A DNA stretch of 64,000 nt from Herbihabitans rhizosphaerae (lineage in GTDB: Bacteria > Actinomycetota > Actinomycetes > Mycobacteriales > Pseudonocardiaceae): the NCBI RefSeq assembly GCF_004216555.1, contig NZ_SGWQ01000015.1, forward strand, positions 62,001 to 126,000. The letters run 5' to 3'. Below the pieces are notes generated by a model. It ran no database searches, had not been told where the DNA came from, and saw only the letters and a program-made list of their open reading frames with translations. Shown in pieces: positions 25,422 to 34,127 of the stretch. Numbering within the stretch: the stretch's first letter is position 1; each line of letters begins with the position of its first letter. Position numbers and translations under genes: made by a program.

Positions 25422-26014
25422 CCACGATCATGGCGATCTCCGCCGGTCTGTCCCAGCCGTCCAGCACGCGAATGCTGGCCGACCGGCTCGCCGCCGAGGT
25501 GAAAGCGGATCACACCGAGACCGTCGAACTGCGCGAGTACGCCCACGACATCACCGACCACCTGCTGACCCGGTTCGCCAACGCGCGCCTGCGGCCGGTG
25601 CTGCGACGGCTCGCCGACGCCGACGGGCTGATCCTGGTCACGCCGGTGTTCACCGCATCGTTCAGCGGGCTGTTCAAGTCGTTCCTCGACATCGTGGAAC
25701 CCGATGCGCTGCAAGGAAAACCGGTGCTGATCGGCGCGACCGGCGGGACCGAGCGGCACTCGCTGGTACTCGAGCACGCGCTGCGGCCGGTGCTGACCTA
25801 TCTGCGCGCCGTCGTGCTCCCGACCGCCGTGTACGCGGCCAGCGCCGACTGGGGCAACGACACCGATCTGAGCCGGCGGATCGCCCGCGCCGCCGGCGAG
25901 TTGGCCGCCGAGGTGGCGCGCCGCCCAGCCGTCGGACGCGTCGACCCGTTCGCCGATCCCGTCCCGTTCACCGACCTGCTCGCCGACATTTCCGGGAGGA
26001 CCGATCATGACTGA
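25418..26014 (+). CDS. NAD(P)H-dependent FMN reductase (CE1759-like)
   Basis: A 198-residue flavodoxin-fold reductase. It has an N-terminal ISAGLSQPSSTRMLADRL phosphate-binding loop and the central TPVFTASFSGLFKSFLDIV segment of the SsuE/azoreductase superfamily. It supplies reduced FMN to the partner monooxygenases on either side, which it overlaps by 4 and 8 bases. This subfamily is known to pair with the CE1758-type enzyme encoded just upstream. Confidence 0.88.
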   Translation: MTTIMAISAGLSQPSSTRMLADRLAAEVKADHTETVELREYAHDITDHLLTRFANARLRPVLRRLADADGLILVTPVFTASFSGLFKSFLDIVEPDALQGKPVLIGATGGTERHSLVLEHALRPVLTYLRAVVLPTAVYAASADWGNDTDLSRRIARAAGELAAEVARRPAVGRVDPFADPVPFTDLLADISGRTDHD

Positions 26015-26903
26015 CTACGGACGCGAGCCTCAGTTCGGCGTGTTCGCGACGCCCAACGCGGACAACGCCGACCACCTGATGCGCGTCGCGACACTGGCCG
26101 ACGAGCGCGGCCTCGACCTGATCGGCATCCAGGATCACCCGTACCAGCGGCGGTTCCTGGACGCGTGGTCGCTGATGGCCGTGCTGCTGGCGCGCACCGA
26201 GCGGGTGCGCGTTTTCCCTGACGTGGCAAGCCTTCCACTCCGCCAGCCCGCCGTACTGGCCAAGGCGGCGGCGAGCCTGGACGTGCTGTCCGGCGGGCGG
26301 TTCGAACTCGGGCTCGGAGCCGGCGCGTTCTGGGACGCGATCGGCGCGATGGGCGGCCCGAAGCGCTCCCCGCGCGAGGCGGCCGACGCGCTGATCGAGG
26401 CGATCGCGGTGATCAGGGCGATGTGGTCGGACGAGCGGTCGGTCCGCGTTGACGGCGAGCACTACCGGCTCGCCGGCGTGCGTCCCGGCCCGGCACCCGC
26501 ACACCCGATCGGCCTGTGGCTCGGCGTGCTCGGGCCTCGGTTGCTCGGCGAATTGGGCCGGTCGGCCGACGGCTGGGTGCCGTCCTCCAGCTACGTGCCA
26601 CCCGAGAAGCTGGCCGACAAGCACGCGCGGATCGACGAGGCGGCCACCGAGGCCGGCCGTGATCCCGCGGCGATCCAGCGGATCTACAACGTGCTCGGCA
26701 CGATCACCGGCGGCGAGTCGCGCGGGTTCCTGCACGGACCGCCGACCCAGTGGATCGAGGAGCTGACCGGGCTCGTGCTGGAGCACGGGATGGACACGTT
26801 CGTGCTCGGCACCGAGGGCGACGACCTGGCCCAGTTCGCCACCTTCGCGGACGAGATCGTGCCGGCCGTGCGGCAAGCCGTGGACGCGGCGCGCACTCGA
26901 TAG
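26007..26903 (+). CDS. LLM-class flavin-dependent oxidoreductase (second copy)
   Basis: A 298-residue luciferase-like enzyme. It has QFGVFATPNADNADHLM, the substrate loop GIQDHPYQRRF and LDVLSGGRFELGLGAGAFW, typical of F420- or FMN-dependent members. It overlaps the FMN reductase gene by eight bases. With the first monooxygenase and the reductase it makes a three-gene operon. Whether it uses FMN or F420 cannot be decided from sequence alone. Confidence 0.86.
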   Translation: MTDYGREPQFGVFATPNADNADHLMRVATLADERGLDLIGIQDHPYQRRFLDAWSLMAVLLARTERVRVFPDVASLPLRQPAVLAKAAASLDVLSGGRFELGLGAGAFWDAIGAMGGPKRSPREAADALIEAIAVIRAMWSDERSVRVDGEHYRLAGVRPGPAPAHPIGLWLGVLGPRLLGELGRSADGWVPSSSYVPPEKLADKHARIDEAATEAGRDPAAIQRIYNVLGTITGGESRGFLHGPPTQWIEELTGLVLEHGMDTFVLGTEGDDLAQFATFADEIVPAVRQAVDAARTR

Positions 26904-26915
26904 TTCAATATTGAG
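26904..26915. promoter_or_regulatory. Candidate MarR operator TTCAATATTGAG
   Basis: The perfect 10-base core TCAATATTGA starts one base after the preceding stop codon and six bases before the MarR ATG. It differs from the 24302 site only at two central bases. A site this close to the start suggests autorepression of a separate, nearly leaderless transcript. Confidence 0.55.
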
Positions 26916-26920
26916 AGACC

Positions 26921-27364
26921 ATGGACGACCAGTGCCCTGACGACCGCGTGTGGCGGACCTACATCGAGACGAGCATTCGGCTGCAGACTCGTCTCGACGA
27001 TGACCTGCGCGCGACGGCCGGCATGAGCCTGATCGACTACCACGTGCTGCTGCTGCTCGCCGAGGCTCCGGACTGCCGGATGCGCATGGGCGAGTTGGCC
27101 GCGCGCATGGTGTTCTCCTCCAGCCGGCTGACCTACCAGGTCAAGGCCATGGAGGAGCGCGGCTGGGTGCTGCGCCAGCAGTCGTCGGCCGACCGGCGGG
27201 TCAGCCACGCGGTGCTCACCGCCAGCGGGTTCACCGCGCTGCGCGATGCCGGCGAGCACCACGGGCGCACCGTGCGAGAACTGTTCACCAACGACCTGGA
27301 CGACGAGGAGCTGCGCGTACTGCGGCGGGTGTTCGAGCGCGTGGCGAAGCGCCTGGACGGTTGA
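26921..27364 (+). CDS. MarR-family transcriptional regulator
   Basis: A 147-residue winged-helix protein (MRMGELAARMVFSSSRLTYQ, then the wing with QSSADRRVSHAVLT). The start ATG is 17 bases after the monooxygenase stop. Matching palindromes in front of this gene and of the three-gene flavin operon make it the likely repressor of that operon. A ligand related to the operon's substrate is expected. Confidence 0.87.
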   Translation: MDDQCPDDRVWRTYIETSIRLQTRLDDDLRATAGMSLIDYHVLLLLAEAPDCRMRMGELAARMVFSSSRLTYQVKAMEERGWVLRQQSSADRRVSHAVLTASGFTALRDAGEHHGRTVRELFTNDLDDEELRVLRRVFERVAKRLDG

Positions 27365-27386
27365 TCTCGCGCCGTACGGTGTCCCT

Positions 27387-28157
27387 ATGGCTGTCACCGT
27401 TGACAAACGCGGCCCGATCACGATCGTCACGCTGGACCGGCCCGAGGTCCGCAACGCGGTCGATCACGAGCACGCGCTCGCGCTGACCGAGGCGTTCCAG
27501 TCCTTCGACGCGGACGAGGACTCCTCGGTCGCCGTGCTGCACGGCGCCGGCGGGAACTTCTGCGCCGGCGCGGACCTGAAGGCCGTCGCCCGCGGCGACG
27601 TGCGCATCGTTCCGCCCGGCGAGGACGGCCCGGCCGGCATGGGGCCGACCCGGCTGCTGCTCGGCAAGCCGGTGATCGCCGCCGTCGAGGGCTACGCGGT
27701 GGCCGGCGGGCTGGAGCTGGCGATCTGGGCCGACCTGCGGGTGGCCGACCCGACCGCGGTCTTCGGCGTGTTCTGCCGGCGGTGGGGCGTGCCACTGATC
27801 GACGGCGGCACGATCCGGCTCCCCCGCCTGATCGGCCACTCGCACGCGCTGGACATGATCCTCACCGGCCGCCCGGTCGACGCGTCCGAGGCGCACCGGA
27901 TGGGCCTGGCGAACCGGATCAGCGCCCCTGGCCGCGCGCTCGACGAGGCGATCGAACTCGCCGAGCAGATCGCCGGCTTCCCGCAGACCTGCATGCGCGG
28001 CGATCGGCTGTCCAGCCACGAGCAGCACTCGATGGAACTGGACGACGCGATCGCCAACGAGTGGCGGCACGGTATGTCGGCGATCGAGGCGGCTGTCACC
28101 GGCGCCGGCCGGTTCGCCTCCGGCCTCGGCCGGCACGGCAACTTCGACGAGCATTGA
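27387..28157 (+). CDS. Enoyl-CoA hydratase/isomerase (crotonase) family protein
   Basis: A 256-residue crotonase. The oxyanion-hole segments GAGGNFCAGADLKAV (near residues 55-69) and VEGYAVAGGLELAIWADLRV (near 95-114) are present. In the catalytic region the usual Glu-bearing motif is replaced by CRRWGVPLIDGG, so hydratase activity is not certain. The start is ATG 27387. It follows the MarR gene by 22 bases and is joined by a second crotonase 11 bases downstream. Confidence 0.87.
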   Translation: MAVTVDKRGPITIVTLDRPEVRNAVDHEHALALTEAFQSFDADEDSSVAVLHGAGGNFCAGADLKAVARGDVRIVPPGEDGPAGMGPTRLLLGKPVIAAVEGYAVAGGLELAIWADLRVADPTAVFGVFCRRWGVPLIDGGTIRLPRLIGHSHALDMILTGRPVDASEAHRMGLANRISAPGRALDEAIELAEQIAGFPQTCMRGDRLSSHEQHSMELDDAIANEWRHGMSAIEAAVTGAGRFASGLGRHGNFDEH

Positions 28158-28168
28158 GGAGATTTCCG

Positions 28169-29194
28169 TTGTCCGACAACGAATCGCACGCGGGCCAGCG
28201 CCCGGCGGCGTGGTATGAGAACTGGACAGAGGCACCGGACTCGCCGTGGCGGGACCGGCCCGCACCGGAGTCCGATCGCGAATACCGGACATTGACATAC
28301 GAGCGGGACGGCCGGATCGCGCGGCTCACGTTCAACCGTCCGGACAAGGGCAACACGATCACGCCGGACACCCCGGTCGAGCTGGCACACGCGGTGGAGC
28401 GCGCCGACCTCGACCCACGGGTGCACGTGATCCTGCTTTCCGGGCGTGGCAAGGGTTTTTGCGGCGGTTACGACCTCGCGCTGTTCGCCGAGCAGGGCGG
28501 ATCAACCGACGGTGAGGACGTGACCGGCACCGCGATCGACCCGGTCGCGCAGGCCGCGAACCACAACCCGTGGGGCACCTGGGATCCGATGCTCGACTAC
28601 GCGATGATGAGCCGCTTCAACCGCGGCTTCGCGAGTCTGCTGCACGCGAACAAGCCGACCGTGGCGAAGCTGCACGGGTTCGCGGTCGCCGGTGGCACGG
28701 ACATCGCGCTGTACTGCGACCAGATCATCTGCGCCGACGACACCAAGATCGGCTACCCGCCCACCCGCGTGTGGGGTATCCCGGCCGCCGGCATGTGGGC
28801 GCACCGGCTCGGCGACCAACGCGCCAAGCGGCTGCTGTTCACCGGCGACTGCATCAGCGGCAAACAAGCGGCCGAGTGGGGGCTGGCGGTCGAGTCGTGC
28901 CCACTGGAGGAGTTGGATGAGCGCACCGAATCATTCGTGGCACGAATCGCCCGCATGCCGGTCAACCAGCTGATGATGGCCAAGCTCGCGCTCAACTCCG
29001 CGCTGCACTCCCAGGGCGTGACCAACTCCGCGATGATCAGCACGGTGTTCGACGGCATCTCCCGGCACACCCGCGAGGGCTACGCCTTCCAACTGCGCGC
29101 CGCCACGGCCGGCTTCCGCGAAGCCGTACGCGAGCGCGACGAGCCCTACGGCGACCACAAGCGCGCCCAGTTCAAGCACCCCCACCACCCCTGA
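28169..29194 (+). CDS. Enoyl-CoA hydratase/isomerase family protein (second crotonase)
   Basis: A 341-residue crotonase with an N-terminal extension of about 40 residues rich in Trp and Pro (AWYENWTEAPDSPW). It has the oxyanion loops SGRGKGFCGGYDLALF and LHGFAVAGGTDIALYCDQII, and a long C-terminal helix region (REGYAFQLRAATAGFREAV). The start is TTG 28169 with GAGGAG eight bases upstream; no in-frame ATG or GTG fits as well. It forms an operon with the preceding crotonase, suggesting a short CoA-ester degradation route. Confidence 0.85.
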   Translation: MSDNESHAGQRPAAWYENWTEAPDSPWRDRPAPESDREYRTLTYERDGRIARLTFNRPDKGNTITPDTPVELAHAVERADLDPRVHVILLSGRGKGFCGGYDLALFAEQGGSTDGEDVTGTAIDPVAQAANHNPWGTWDPMLDYAMMSRFNRGFASLLHANKPTVAKLHGFAVAGGTDIALYCDQIICADDTKIGYPPTRVWGIPAAGMWAHRLGDQRAKRLLFTGDCISGKQAAEWGLAVESCPLEELDERTESFVARIARMPVNQLMMAKLALNSALHSQGVTNSAMISTVFDGISRHTREGYAFQLRAATAGFREAVRERDEPYGDHKRAQFKHPHHP

Positions 29195-29218
29195 CCTGCA
29201 CCTTTGTGCCCTCCTCGG

Positions 29219-29236
29219 ACTTTAGCGGGCTAAAGT
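29219..29236. terminator. 18-bp palindrome ACTTTAGC-GG-GCTAAAGT, copy 1
   Basis: A perfect hairpin 25 bases after the second crotonase stop. The same sequence recurs at 29337 and, with a CC centre, at 58122. Position at gene ends fits a terminator or a repeated palindromic unit. Confidence 0.55.
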
Positions 29237-29336
29237 ACGCACGCATACACGGCGAATCGTGTCAAGTCGCGCATCCACAGGCCTCCGACCTGGCGCGATC
29301 ACACCACGTCACCGTCCACGGCCCCTGGAGCGGCGT

Positions 29337-29354
29337 ACTTTAGCGGGCTAAAGT
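29337..29354. terminator. 18-bp palindrome ACTTTAGC-GG-GCTAAAGT, copy 2
   Basis: An exact second copy 100 bases from the first, covering the stop codon of the minus-strand TetR gene. The two copies bracket the gap between the convergent crotonase and TetR genes. I see nothing else in the 100 bases between them. Confidence 0.55.
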
Positions 29355-29986
29355 CCGACTCGGGGCGTGACCAGGCCGATCGCGGCGCGCAGGGAGCCGA
29401 CGAACCGCTCGGGGCGGTAGCGCTCGGGATCGGTGAGCACGAGGCGCGCGGCCATCTCGAACAGCGTGACGATCGTGTGGCCGGCGATCTCCGGATCGAA
29501 CCCGTCGACCCGGCGCTGCCCCCACTCGGCGATCTCCCGCGCTCGCCGCAGCACCGCGTCGCGAGCCTCGTCGCGCGCGCGATGGAACGCCGACGGCATG
29601 TCGGGCAGCGGCATCACGATGCAGTACCAGCGATCCGGCGTCTCACGGACCGTGCGCAGGAACCGGTCCAGCGTCTCGGTGACCAGGCGTGCGGGCTCCC
29701 CGGCGCGCATGTCGGTCTCGGCCGGGATGAGCGCGAACAGTTGCGACAGCGCGGCCCGCTGCTCACGCCGCAGCAGCGCGTCGAGCAGGTCTGCCCGGCC
29801 GGAGAACTGGCCGTAGATCACCGGCTTGGTGACCCCGGCCCGCTCGGCGAGCGCGTCCATGGTCACCGCGTCGTGCCCGCTGGTGACGATCAGTCGCAGG
29901 GCCGCGTCGAGCAGTTGGGTGCGCCGCTCCTCGGCCGGCACCCGCGTCGCGTACGGGCGGCGCTTTCGGCTGGTCGTGCTGGTCAA
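29348..29986 (-). CDS. TetR-family transcriptional regulator
   Basis: A 212-residue repressor. The helix-turn-helix is near residues 20-68 (LLDAALRLIVTSGHDAVTMD, then RAGVTKPVIYGQFSGRADLL). The start is TTG 29986: GGGAGG sits five bases upstream, whereas the in-frame GTG six bases earlier overlaps that site. It is divergent from the MpaB-like oxygenase gene across a 78-base gap with two repeated operators, so it most likely represses both genes. Confidence 0.86.
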   Translation of the reverse strand: MTSTTSRKRRPYATRVPAEERRTQLLDAALRLIVTSGHDAVTMDALAERAGVTKPVIYGQFSGRADLLDALLRREQRAALSQLFALIPAETDMRAGEPARLVTETLDRFLRTVRETPDRWYCIVMPLPDMPSAFHRARDEARDAVLRRAREIAEWGQRRVDGFDPEIAGHTIVTLFEMAARLVLTDPERYRPERFVGSLRAAIGLVTPRVGL

Positions 29987-30004
29987 GCGCACCTCCCTTG
30001 AAAA

Positions 30005-30040
30005 ACTACTCCGCAGTAGTATATTACTACTCCACGGTAG
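30005..30040. promoter_or_regulatory. Tandem TetR operators
   Basis: ACTACTCCGCAGTAGT at 30005-30020 is an inverted repeat (ACTACT-CCGC-AGTAGT). A second copy ACTACTCCACGGTAG spans 30026-30040. Start-to-start spacing is 21 bases, two helical turns, as expected for side-by-side TetR dimers in the divergent promoter. Confidence 0.65.
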
Positions 30041-30064
30041 CATTTGACTCGCGGGAGGCACGCG

Positions 30065-31120
30065 ATGGCACGCAGGAACACCCCGACGCCGTGGGAGGAC
30101 TACGGGTTCTTCGGGCCGGACTCGGTGGCCTGGAAGGTGTGGGGCTACCCGACCGCACCGGTCACCGGCCTGCAACGGGCCGTCGTGGTCGAGGAGCTGG
30201 ACCCGCCGCTGATCGCCGCCGTGGACGCCACCGGCGACAACTACAACCGCCCGCGCACCCGGTACGACCGCACGATCCGCTACTTCGCCATGGTCGCCTT
30301 CGCCGACAGCCGCACCGTGTCCAAGGCAGCCGACGTGCTGGTGAAGGTGCACTCCAAGGCGATCGGCGTGGAACCGTTGAGCGGCAAGACATACGACGCC
30401 AACGACCCACACTCGCAGCTGTGGATCCTGCTCACCGGATGGCACTCGGTGCTCAAGGCGTATGAGACCTACGGGCCCGGCAAGCTCTCCGAAGAGGAGG
30501 AGAACCGGTACTGGGAGGAGTGCGCGATCGCCGCCGAACTGCAGACCTGCGACCCGGCCGACGTGCCGCGCACCCGCGACGGCGTGCGCGCCTACTTCGA
30601 GCGGATGCGCCCGCACCTGGCCGCGAGCGAGGCCGCGCAGAACATGATGCACCACCTGCTGAACGCGCAGGTGATCCTTCCGTCGGCGCACTGGTCGCTG
30701 CGACCGGCGCTGTGGGCCATCGCCAAGGTCATCCGCGCCGGCACGATCGCGACCATGCCGCACTGGATGCGCCGGTTGGGCGGACTGCGCCAGTCTCGGC
30801 TGACCGACGTCCTCGTCCGGCCGCTGCTGCGGCTGAGCTACGGCGTGCTGCACCGCGTCCGGACGCTCAAGCTGGCCGTGCTTCGGGCGATCTCGCCGTC
30901 GACCGTGCCGATCGTGGAGCCGATGTGGCGCGGCATCGCGCCGGCCAACCCCGTCGTGCTCACCCCGACCGAGGCGCGCGAGCGCTACGGCTACGACGAA
31001 CCGAGGCGCGCACACCTCGCCCTGCGCGCCCGCCAGCGCGAGCGGGTGTTCGGGCACGGCGAGTCGCCCAGCGACGAGGGGCTCGTCGAGTCGCAGCAGG
31101 TCCTGGGTTCGCTAGCGTGA
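30065..31120 (+). CDS. MpaB-like oxygenase (DUF2236 family)
   Basis: A 351-residue protein of the DUF2236/MpaB family, relatives of which include the fungal oxygenase MpaB and rubber oxygenases. It shows the N-terminal motif PDSVAWKVWGYPTAPVTGLQ, then YDRTIRYFAMVAFADS and DPHSQLWILLTGWHSVLKAY with conserved His residues that could bind haem or metal. The start is ATG 30065 with GGGAGG nine bases upstream. The last codons overlap the DoxX gene. It is controlled by the divergent TetR gene and probably oxidises a hydrophobic substrate. Confidence 0.82.
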   Translation: MARRNTPTPWEDYGFFGPDSVAWKVWGYPTAPVTGLQRAVVVEELDPPLIAAVDATGDNYNRPRTRYDRTIRYFAMVAFADSRTVSKAADVLVKVHSKAIGVEPLSGKTYDANDPHSQLWILLTGWHSVLKAYETYGPGKLSEEEENRYWEECAIAAELQTCDPADVPRTRDGVRAYFERMRPHLAASEAAQNMMHHLLNAQVILPSAHWSLRPALWAIAKVIRAGTIATMPHWMRRLGGLRQSRLTDVLVRPLLRLSYGVLHRVRTLKLAVLRAISPSTVPIVEPMWRGIAPANPVVLTPTEARERYGYDEPRRAHLALRARQRERVFGHGESPSDEGLVESQQVLGSLA

Positions 31121-31536
31121 CGGGCATGCGCGAACTCAGGTCGGCCAAGGCACTGGCGGTGTTGTTGGGAACCGCGGGCGTCACGCACTTCGTGCGGCCC
31201 GATCTCTACGACCCGCTGATCCCCCGCCAACTCCCCGGCAAGCCGCGCGATTGGACGTACGGCTCCGGTGTCGCCGAACTGGGTGTCGCCGTGGCGGTGG
31301 CCGTGCCGCGCACCCGTCGGCTCGGCGGACTGCTCGCCGCGCTGCTGTTCGCCGCGGTGTTCCCGGGCAACGTGAAGATGGCCGCCGACTTCCACCGCGC
31401 CCGCAAGCCGCTGCCGATGCGCGCCATCGCGCTGTTGCGGCTACCCGTGCAGTGGCCGCTGATCACCTGGGCACTGCGGGTGCGCCGGAATCACGGCCAT
31501 CCTCACAGGGGTGTGCCGAAGGCCCACAATTCGTAG
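31117..31536 (+). CDS. DoxX-family small membrane protein
   Basis: About 139 residues from GTG 31117, which overlaps the upstream TGA as GTGA; ATG 31126 is an alternative. Hydrophobic segments lie near residues 8-22, 45-62, 68-82 and 105-120, with VTHFVRPDLYDPLIPRQLPG between the first two, as in actinobacterial DoxX-like proteins. Coupling with the MpaB-like gene suggests a role near that oxidation at the membrane. The last 34 bases overlap an antisense remnant. Confidence 0.75.
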   Translation: MTGMRELRSAKALAVLLGTAGVTHFVRPDLYDPLIPRQLPGKPRDWTYGSGVAELGVAVAVAVPRTRRLGGLLAALLFAAVFPGNVKMAADFHRARKPLPMRAIALLRLPVQWPLITWALRVRRNHGHPHRGVPKAHNS

Positions 31537-31735
31537 AGCGAATAACCCCACTCGGTCTTGCGCTTCACGCCGTGCACGCGCACGTGCCGAACGGGTTCCG
31601 GAGCGTTCAGCTCGACCTGCTCGACCCCGCGGTTGGACGTGACCACGGTCGCCGCGTCGCGCCAGGTGACACCGTCGGCGGAGACCTGGATCGTGTAGCT
31701 CGTCGCGCAGGCCGGCAGAACATCTTCGAGCGATC
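31503..31735 (-). pseudogene. C-terminal scrap of an F5/8-type C (discoidin) domain protein
   Basis: Translating the minus strand from about 31735 to TGA at 31503 gives CATSYTIQVSADGVTWRDAA, then VELNAPEPVRHVRVHGVKR and GYSLYELWAFGTPL. This is the second half of a discoidin carbohydrate-binding domain, a usual C-terminal module of secreted actinobacterial glycosidases. An in-frame stop lies just upstream near 31742 and no start is available. The parent enzyme is gone. Confidence 0.75.
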
Positions 31736-31819
31736 GCGGTCAGTAACCATTCATCAGTTGATGCGTCGCCCATATCGTTTGTGGTACTTATGATTGGCAC
31801 AGCGACCAGAGGAGACGCG

Positions 31820-32647
31820 ATGGCGAACACGTTGGCCGGCAAGACGATCGTGATGTCCGGCGGGAGCAGGGGAATCGGCCTGGCCATCGCGCTGCGCGCC
31901 GCCAGGGACGGGGCGAACGTGGTGCTCCTGGCCAAGACCGCGCAGCCGCACCCCCGGCTCGACGGCACGGTGTTCACCGCCGCGGAGGAGATCGAGCGGG
32001 CCGGCGGAGCCGCGCTGCCGGTGGTCGGCGACGTGCGCTCCGACGAGGACGTTTTCGGTGCCGTGCGCGCCGCGGTCGAGCGGTTCGGCGGCATCGACAT
32101 CGTGGTGAACAACGCCAGCGCCATCGACCTGTCGGCCACCGAAGCACTGGAGATGAAGCGCTACGACTTGATGCAAGATATCAACACCAGAGGCACGTTC
32201 CTGCTCAGCAAGGCCGCGATCCCGCACCTGCGCGAGGCGGCCAACCCGCACATCCTCACGCTGTCACCACCGCTGAACCCCGCGCCGCACTGGCCGGGCC
32301 GGCACCTCGGCTACACGCTGTCCAAGTACGGCATGAGCCTGTGCACCGTTGGTCTCGCGAACGAGCTGGCCGATGCCGGAGTCGCCGCGAACTCGCTGTG
32401 GCCGCGCACGCTGATCGACACCGCGGCCGTGCGCAACCTGGTCGGCGGCGCGGAGAACTCACGCCGGCCGGAGATCATGGCCGACGCCGCGCACGCGATC
32501 CTCACTCGTGACTCCCGCACGTGCACCGGCAACCTGTTCGTCGACGACGAGGTGCTCGCCGCCGAGGGTGTCACCGACCTGTCCGGCTACCGCCCGGACG
32601 GCGCCACCGGCGAACTCGCGCTGGACATCTTCCTCGACCCGGCCTGA
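31820..32647 (+). CDS. Short-chain dehydrogenase/reductase (HSDL2-like)
   Basis: A 275-residue SDR. The cofactor motif SGGSRGIG is at residues 13-20, NNAS at 97-100, and the catalytic set is Ser149 and Tyr165-x3-Lys169 (YTLSK). The loop TAQPHPRLDGTVFTAAEEIE after the second strand is typical of hydroxysteroid-dehydrogenase-like-2 relatives. The start is ATG 31820 with GAGGAG upstream; TATGAT at 31789-31794 could be a -10 box. It converges with a MarR gene, overlapping it by 61 bases. Probable substrate: a lipid or steroid ketone/alcohol. Confidence 0.87.
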   Translation: MANTLAGKTIVMSGGSRGIGLAIALRAARDGANVVLLAKTAQPHPRLDGTVFTAAEEIERAGGAALPVVGDVRSDEDVFGAVRAAVERFGGIDIVVNNASAIDLSATEALEMKRYDLMQDINTRGTFLLSKAAIPHLREAANPHILTLSPPLNPAPHWPGRHLGYTLSKYGMSLCTVGLANELADAGVAANSLWPRTLIDTAAVRNLVGGAENSRRPEIMADAAHAILTRDSRTCTGNLFVDDEVLAAEGVTDLSGYRPDGATGELALDIFLDPA

Positions 32648-33117
32648 AAGCGGCTGGCGTCGAACGCGGCGGGCAGTACGTCGCCCGCCGCGAGCGTGGC
32701 GAGGCTGCCGTGCAGCGCACGCCGCTTGGTCTGGGGCAGGTCGGACAGCAGCAAGTCGTCCAGGTCGGACAGCATGCGGTTCGCGCGAGCCAGCCGTTTC
32801 TTGCCGGCAGCGGTGGTCTCGACCAGGTAGCGGCGCCGGTCGCCGGGATCGCGCACCCGCGCGGCGTACCCCGCCGACTCCAGGTCGTCCAAAGTGGACA
32901 CCATGGTGGCCGGGTCGATGCGCAGATGCCCGCCGATCCCGAGCTGCGACATCGCGCCGTTGTCCGCCAGCGCCTGCAGCACGCTGTAGTGCCGCACCCG
33001 CAGGCCGAGGTCGGCCAGCGATTCCTCGGCCAACCGGTACAGCACTTGGCCGACCTTCACCAGCAGACAGCCGGTGTGTTCGGCGATCGACCCCGGCACC
33101 AGTGGCGCGTCACTCAT
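32587..33117 (-). CDS. MarR-family transcriptional regulator
   Basis: A 176-residue winged-helix regulator (GIGGHLRIDPATMVSTLDDL, then wing RVRDPGDRRRYLVETTAAGK). The C-terminal 20 residues overlap the SDR gene antisense and look unconserved, so the original stop may have been lost. The start is ATG 33117. An inverted repeat lies 17-37 bases upstream. Beyond that promoter lies the GH89 remnant, possibly once its target. Confidence 0.82.
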   Translation of the reverse strand: MSDAPLVPGSIAEHTGCLLVKVGQVLYRLAEESLADLGLRVRHYSVLQALADNGAMSQLGIGGHLRIDPATMVSTLDDLESAGYAARVRDPGDRRRYLVETTAAGKKRLARANRMLSDLDDLLLSDLPQTKRRALHGSLATLAAGDVLPAAFDASRFQAGSRKMSSASSPVAPSGR

Positions 33118-33133
33118 CGTGCGTCCTACCTAT

Positions 33134-33154
33134 CGTTCGCGGTACGTACGAACG
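33134..33154. promoter_or_regulatory. Candidate MarR operator CGTTCG-9-CGAACG
   Basis: Six-base perfect arms around nine bases, located in the promoter region upstream of the minus-strand MarR gene. It is likely an autoregulatory site. Confidence 0.5.
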
Positions 33155-33166
33155 TTCATACTACGG

Positions 33167-34127
33167 GGAGAGCAGTGGAAGGGCACGCCGTACGCGTTCG
33201 GCACCATTCCGAACTTCGGCGGGCACACCACGATCGGCGCGAATACCGGGGTGTGGACCGCCCGCTTCCACCAATGGCACACCAAACCGGACAGCGCGCT
33301 GCGCGGCATCGCCTACCTGCCGGAGGGCACCGGCACCGATCCGGCTACGTTCGAGATGTTCACCGAGTTGGCCTGGCACACCGAGCAGGTCGACCACCGG
33401 CGCTGGGTTCGCCGACTACGCCGAACGTCGTTACGGCACAACGGATCCGCGTGCGGTGAGCGCGTGGGGGGCGCTGCGCCGTGGGCCGTACGACATGCTG
33501 TCGGGCGAGTGGAGCGAGCCGCAGGACAGCCTGTACGCCGCGCGGCCGAGTCTGACCGTGCGCACCGCGGCGGCGTGGTCGCCGACGTCAATGCGGTACG
33601 ACCTGGTCAACACCGCGCGGCAGGTGCTGGCAAACCGCAGTCGCACGCTGCTGCCGGAGATCAAGGCGGCCTACGACGCAGCTGATCTGCCCCGGTTCCG
33701 CGCGCTGGCCGCCGAGTGGAAGGGCGACATGGATCTGCTGGAGCGCCTGCTAGCCAGCGACCCGCGGTTCCTGGTCGGGCCCTGGCTGCGCGACGTGAAG
33801 GCTTGGGGTACAACGGATTCCGAGAAGCGCACGCTCGAGTACGACGCGCGGTCGATCATGACAACGTGGGGCCACCGGGCCAGCAGCGACGGCGGCCCAC
33901 TGCACGATTACGCGAACCGCGAGCTGTCCGGCTTGGTCGCCGACTTCTACGCGATGCGCTGGACCAGGTACCTCGACACGCTCGACACCGCGCTGGCCAC
34001 CGGCACCCCGCCGGCGCCGATCGACTGGTTCGCGATCGAGGACGCGTGGAACCGCGAGACCAAGACCTACCCGGTCGCCGCGACCGGCGATCCGTACCGG
34101 CTGGCAATTGAAGTAGCGGCGCGTTAG
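33167..34127 (+). pseudogene. GH89 alpha-N-acetylglucosaminidase remnant (5'-truncated and frameshifted)
   Basis: The first frame reads GTPYAFGTIPNFGGHTTIGA and then RGIAYLPEGTGTDPATFEMF, matching the NAGLU core with the Glu expected as a catalytic residue in LPEG. Near 33400 the frame shifts and continues as FADYAERRYGTTDPRAVSAW, DLVNTARQVLANRSRTLLPE and on to the natural stop at 34127. The signal peptide and the first several hundred residues are missing, so homology starts abruptly 50 bases after the MarR start. It is clearly not functional. Its 3' end touches the mce-associated gene tail to tail. Confidence 0.82.

Noticed and set aside
31503-34127. Discoidin scrap and GH89 scrap as parts of one broken gene
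   Set aside because: They are on opposite strands and the GH89 frame reaches its own natural stop; a single origin would need an inversion for which I see no other sign.
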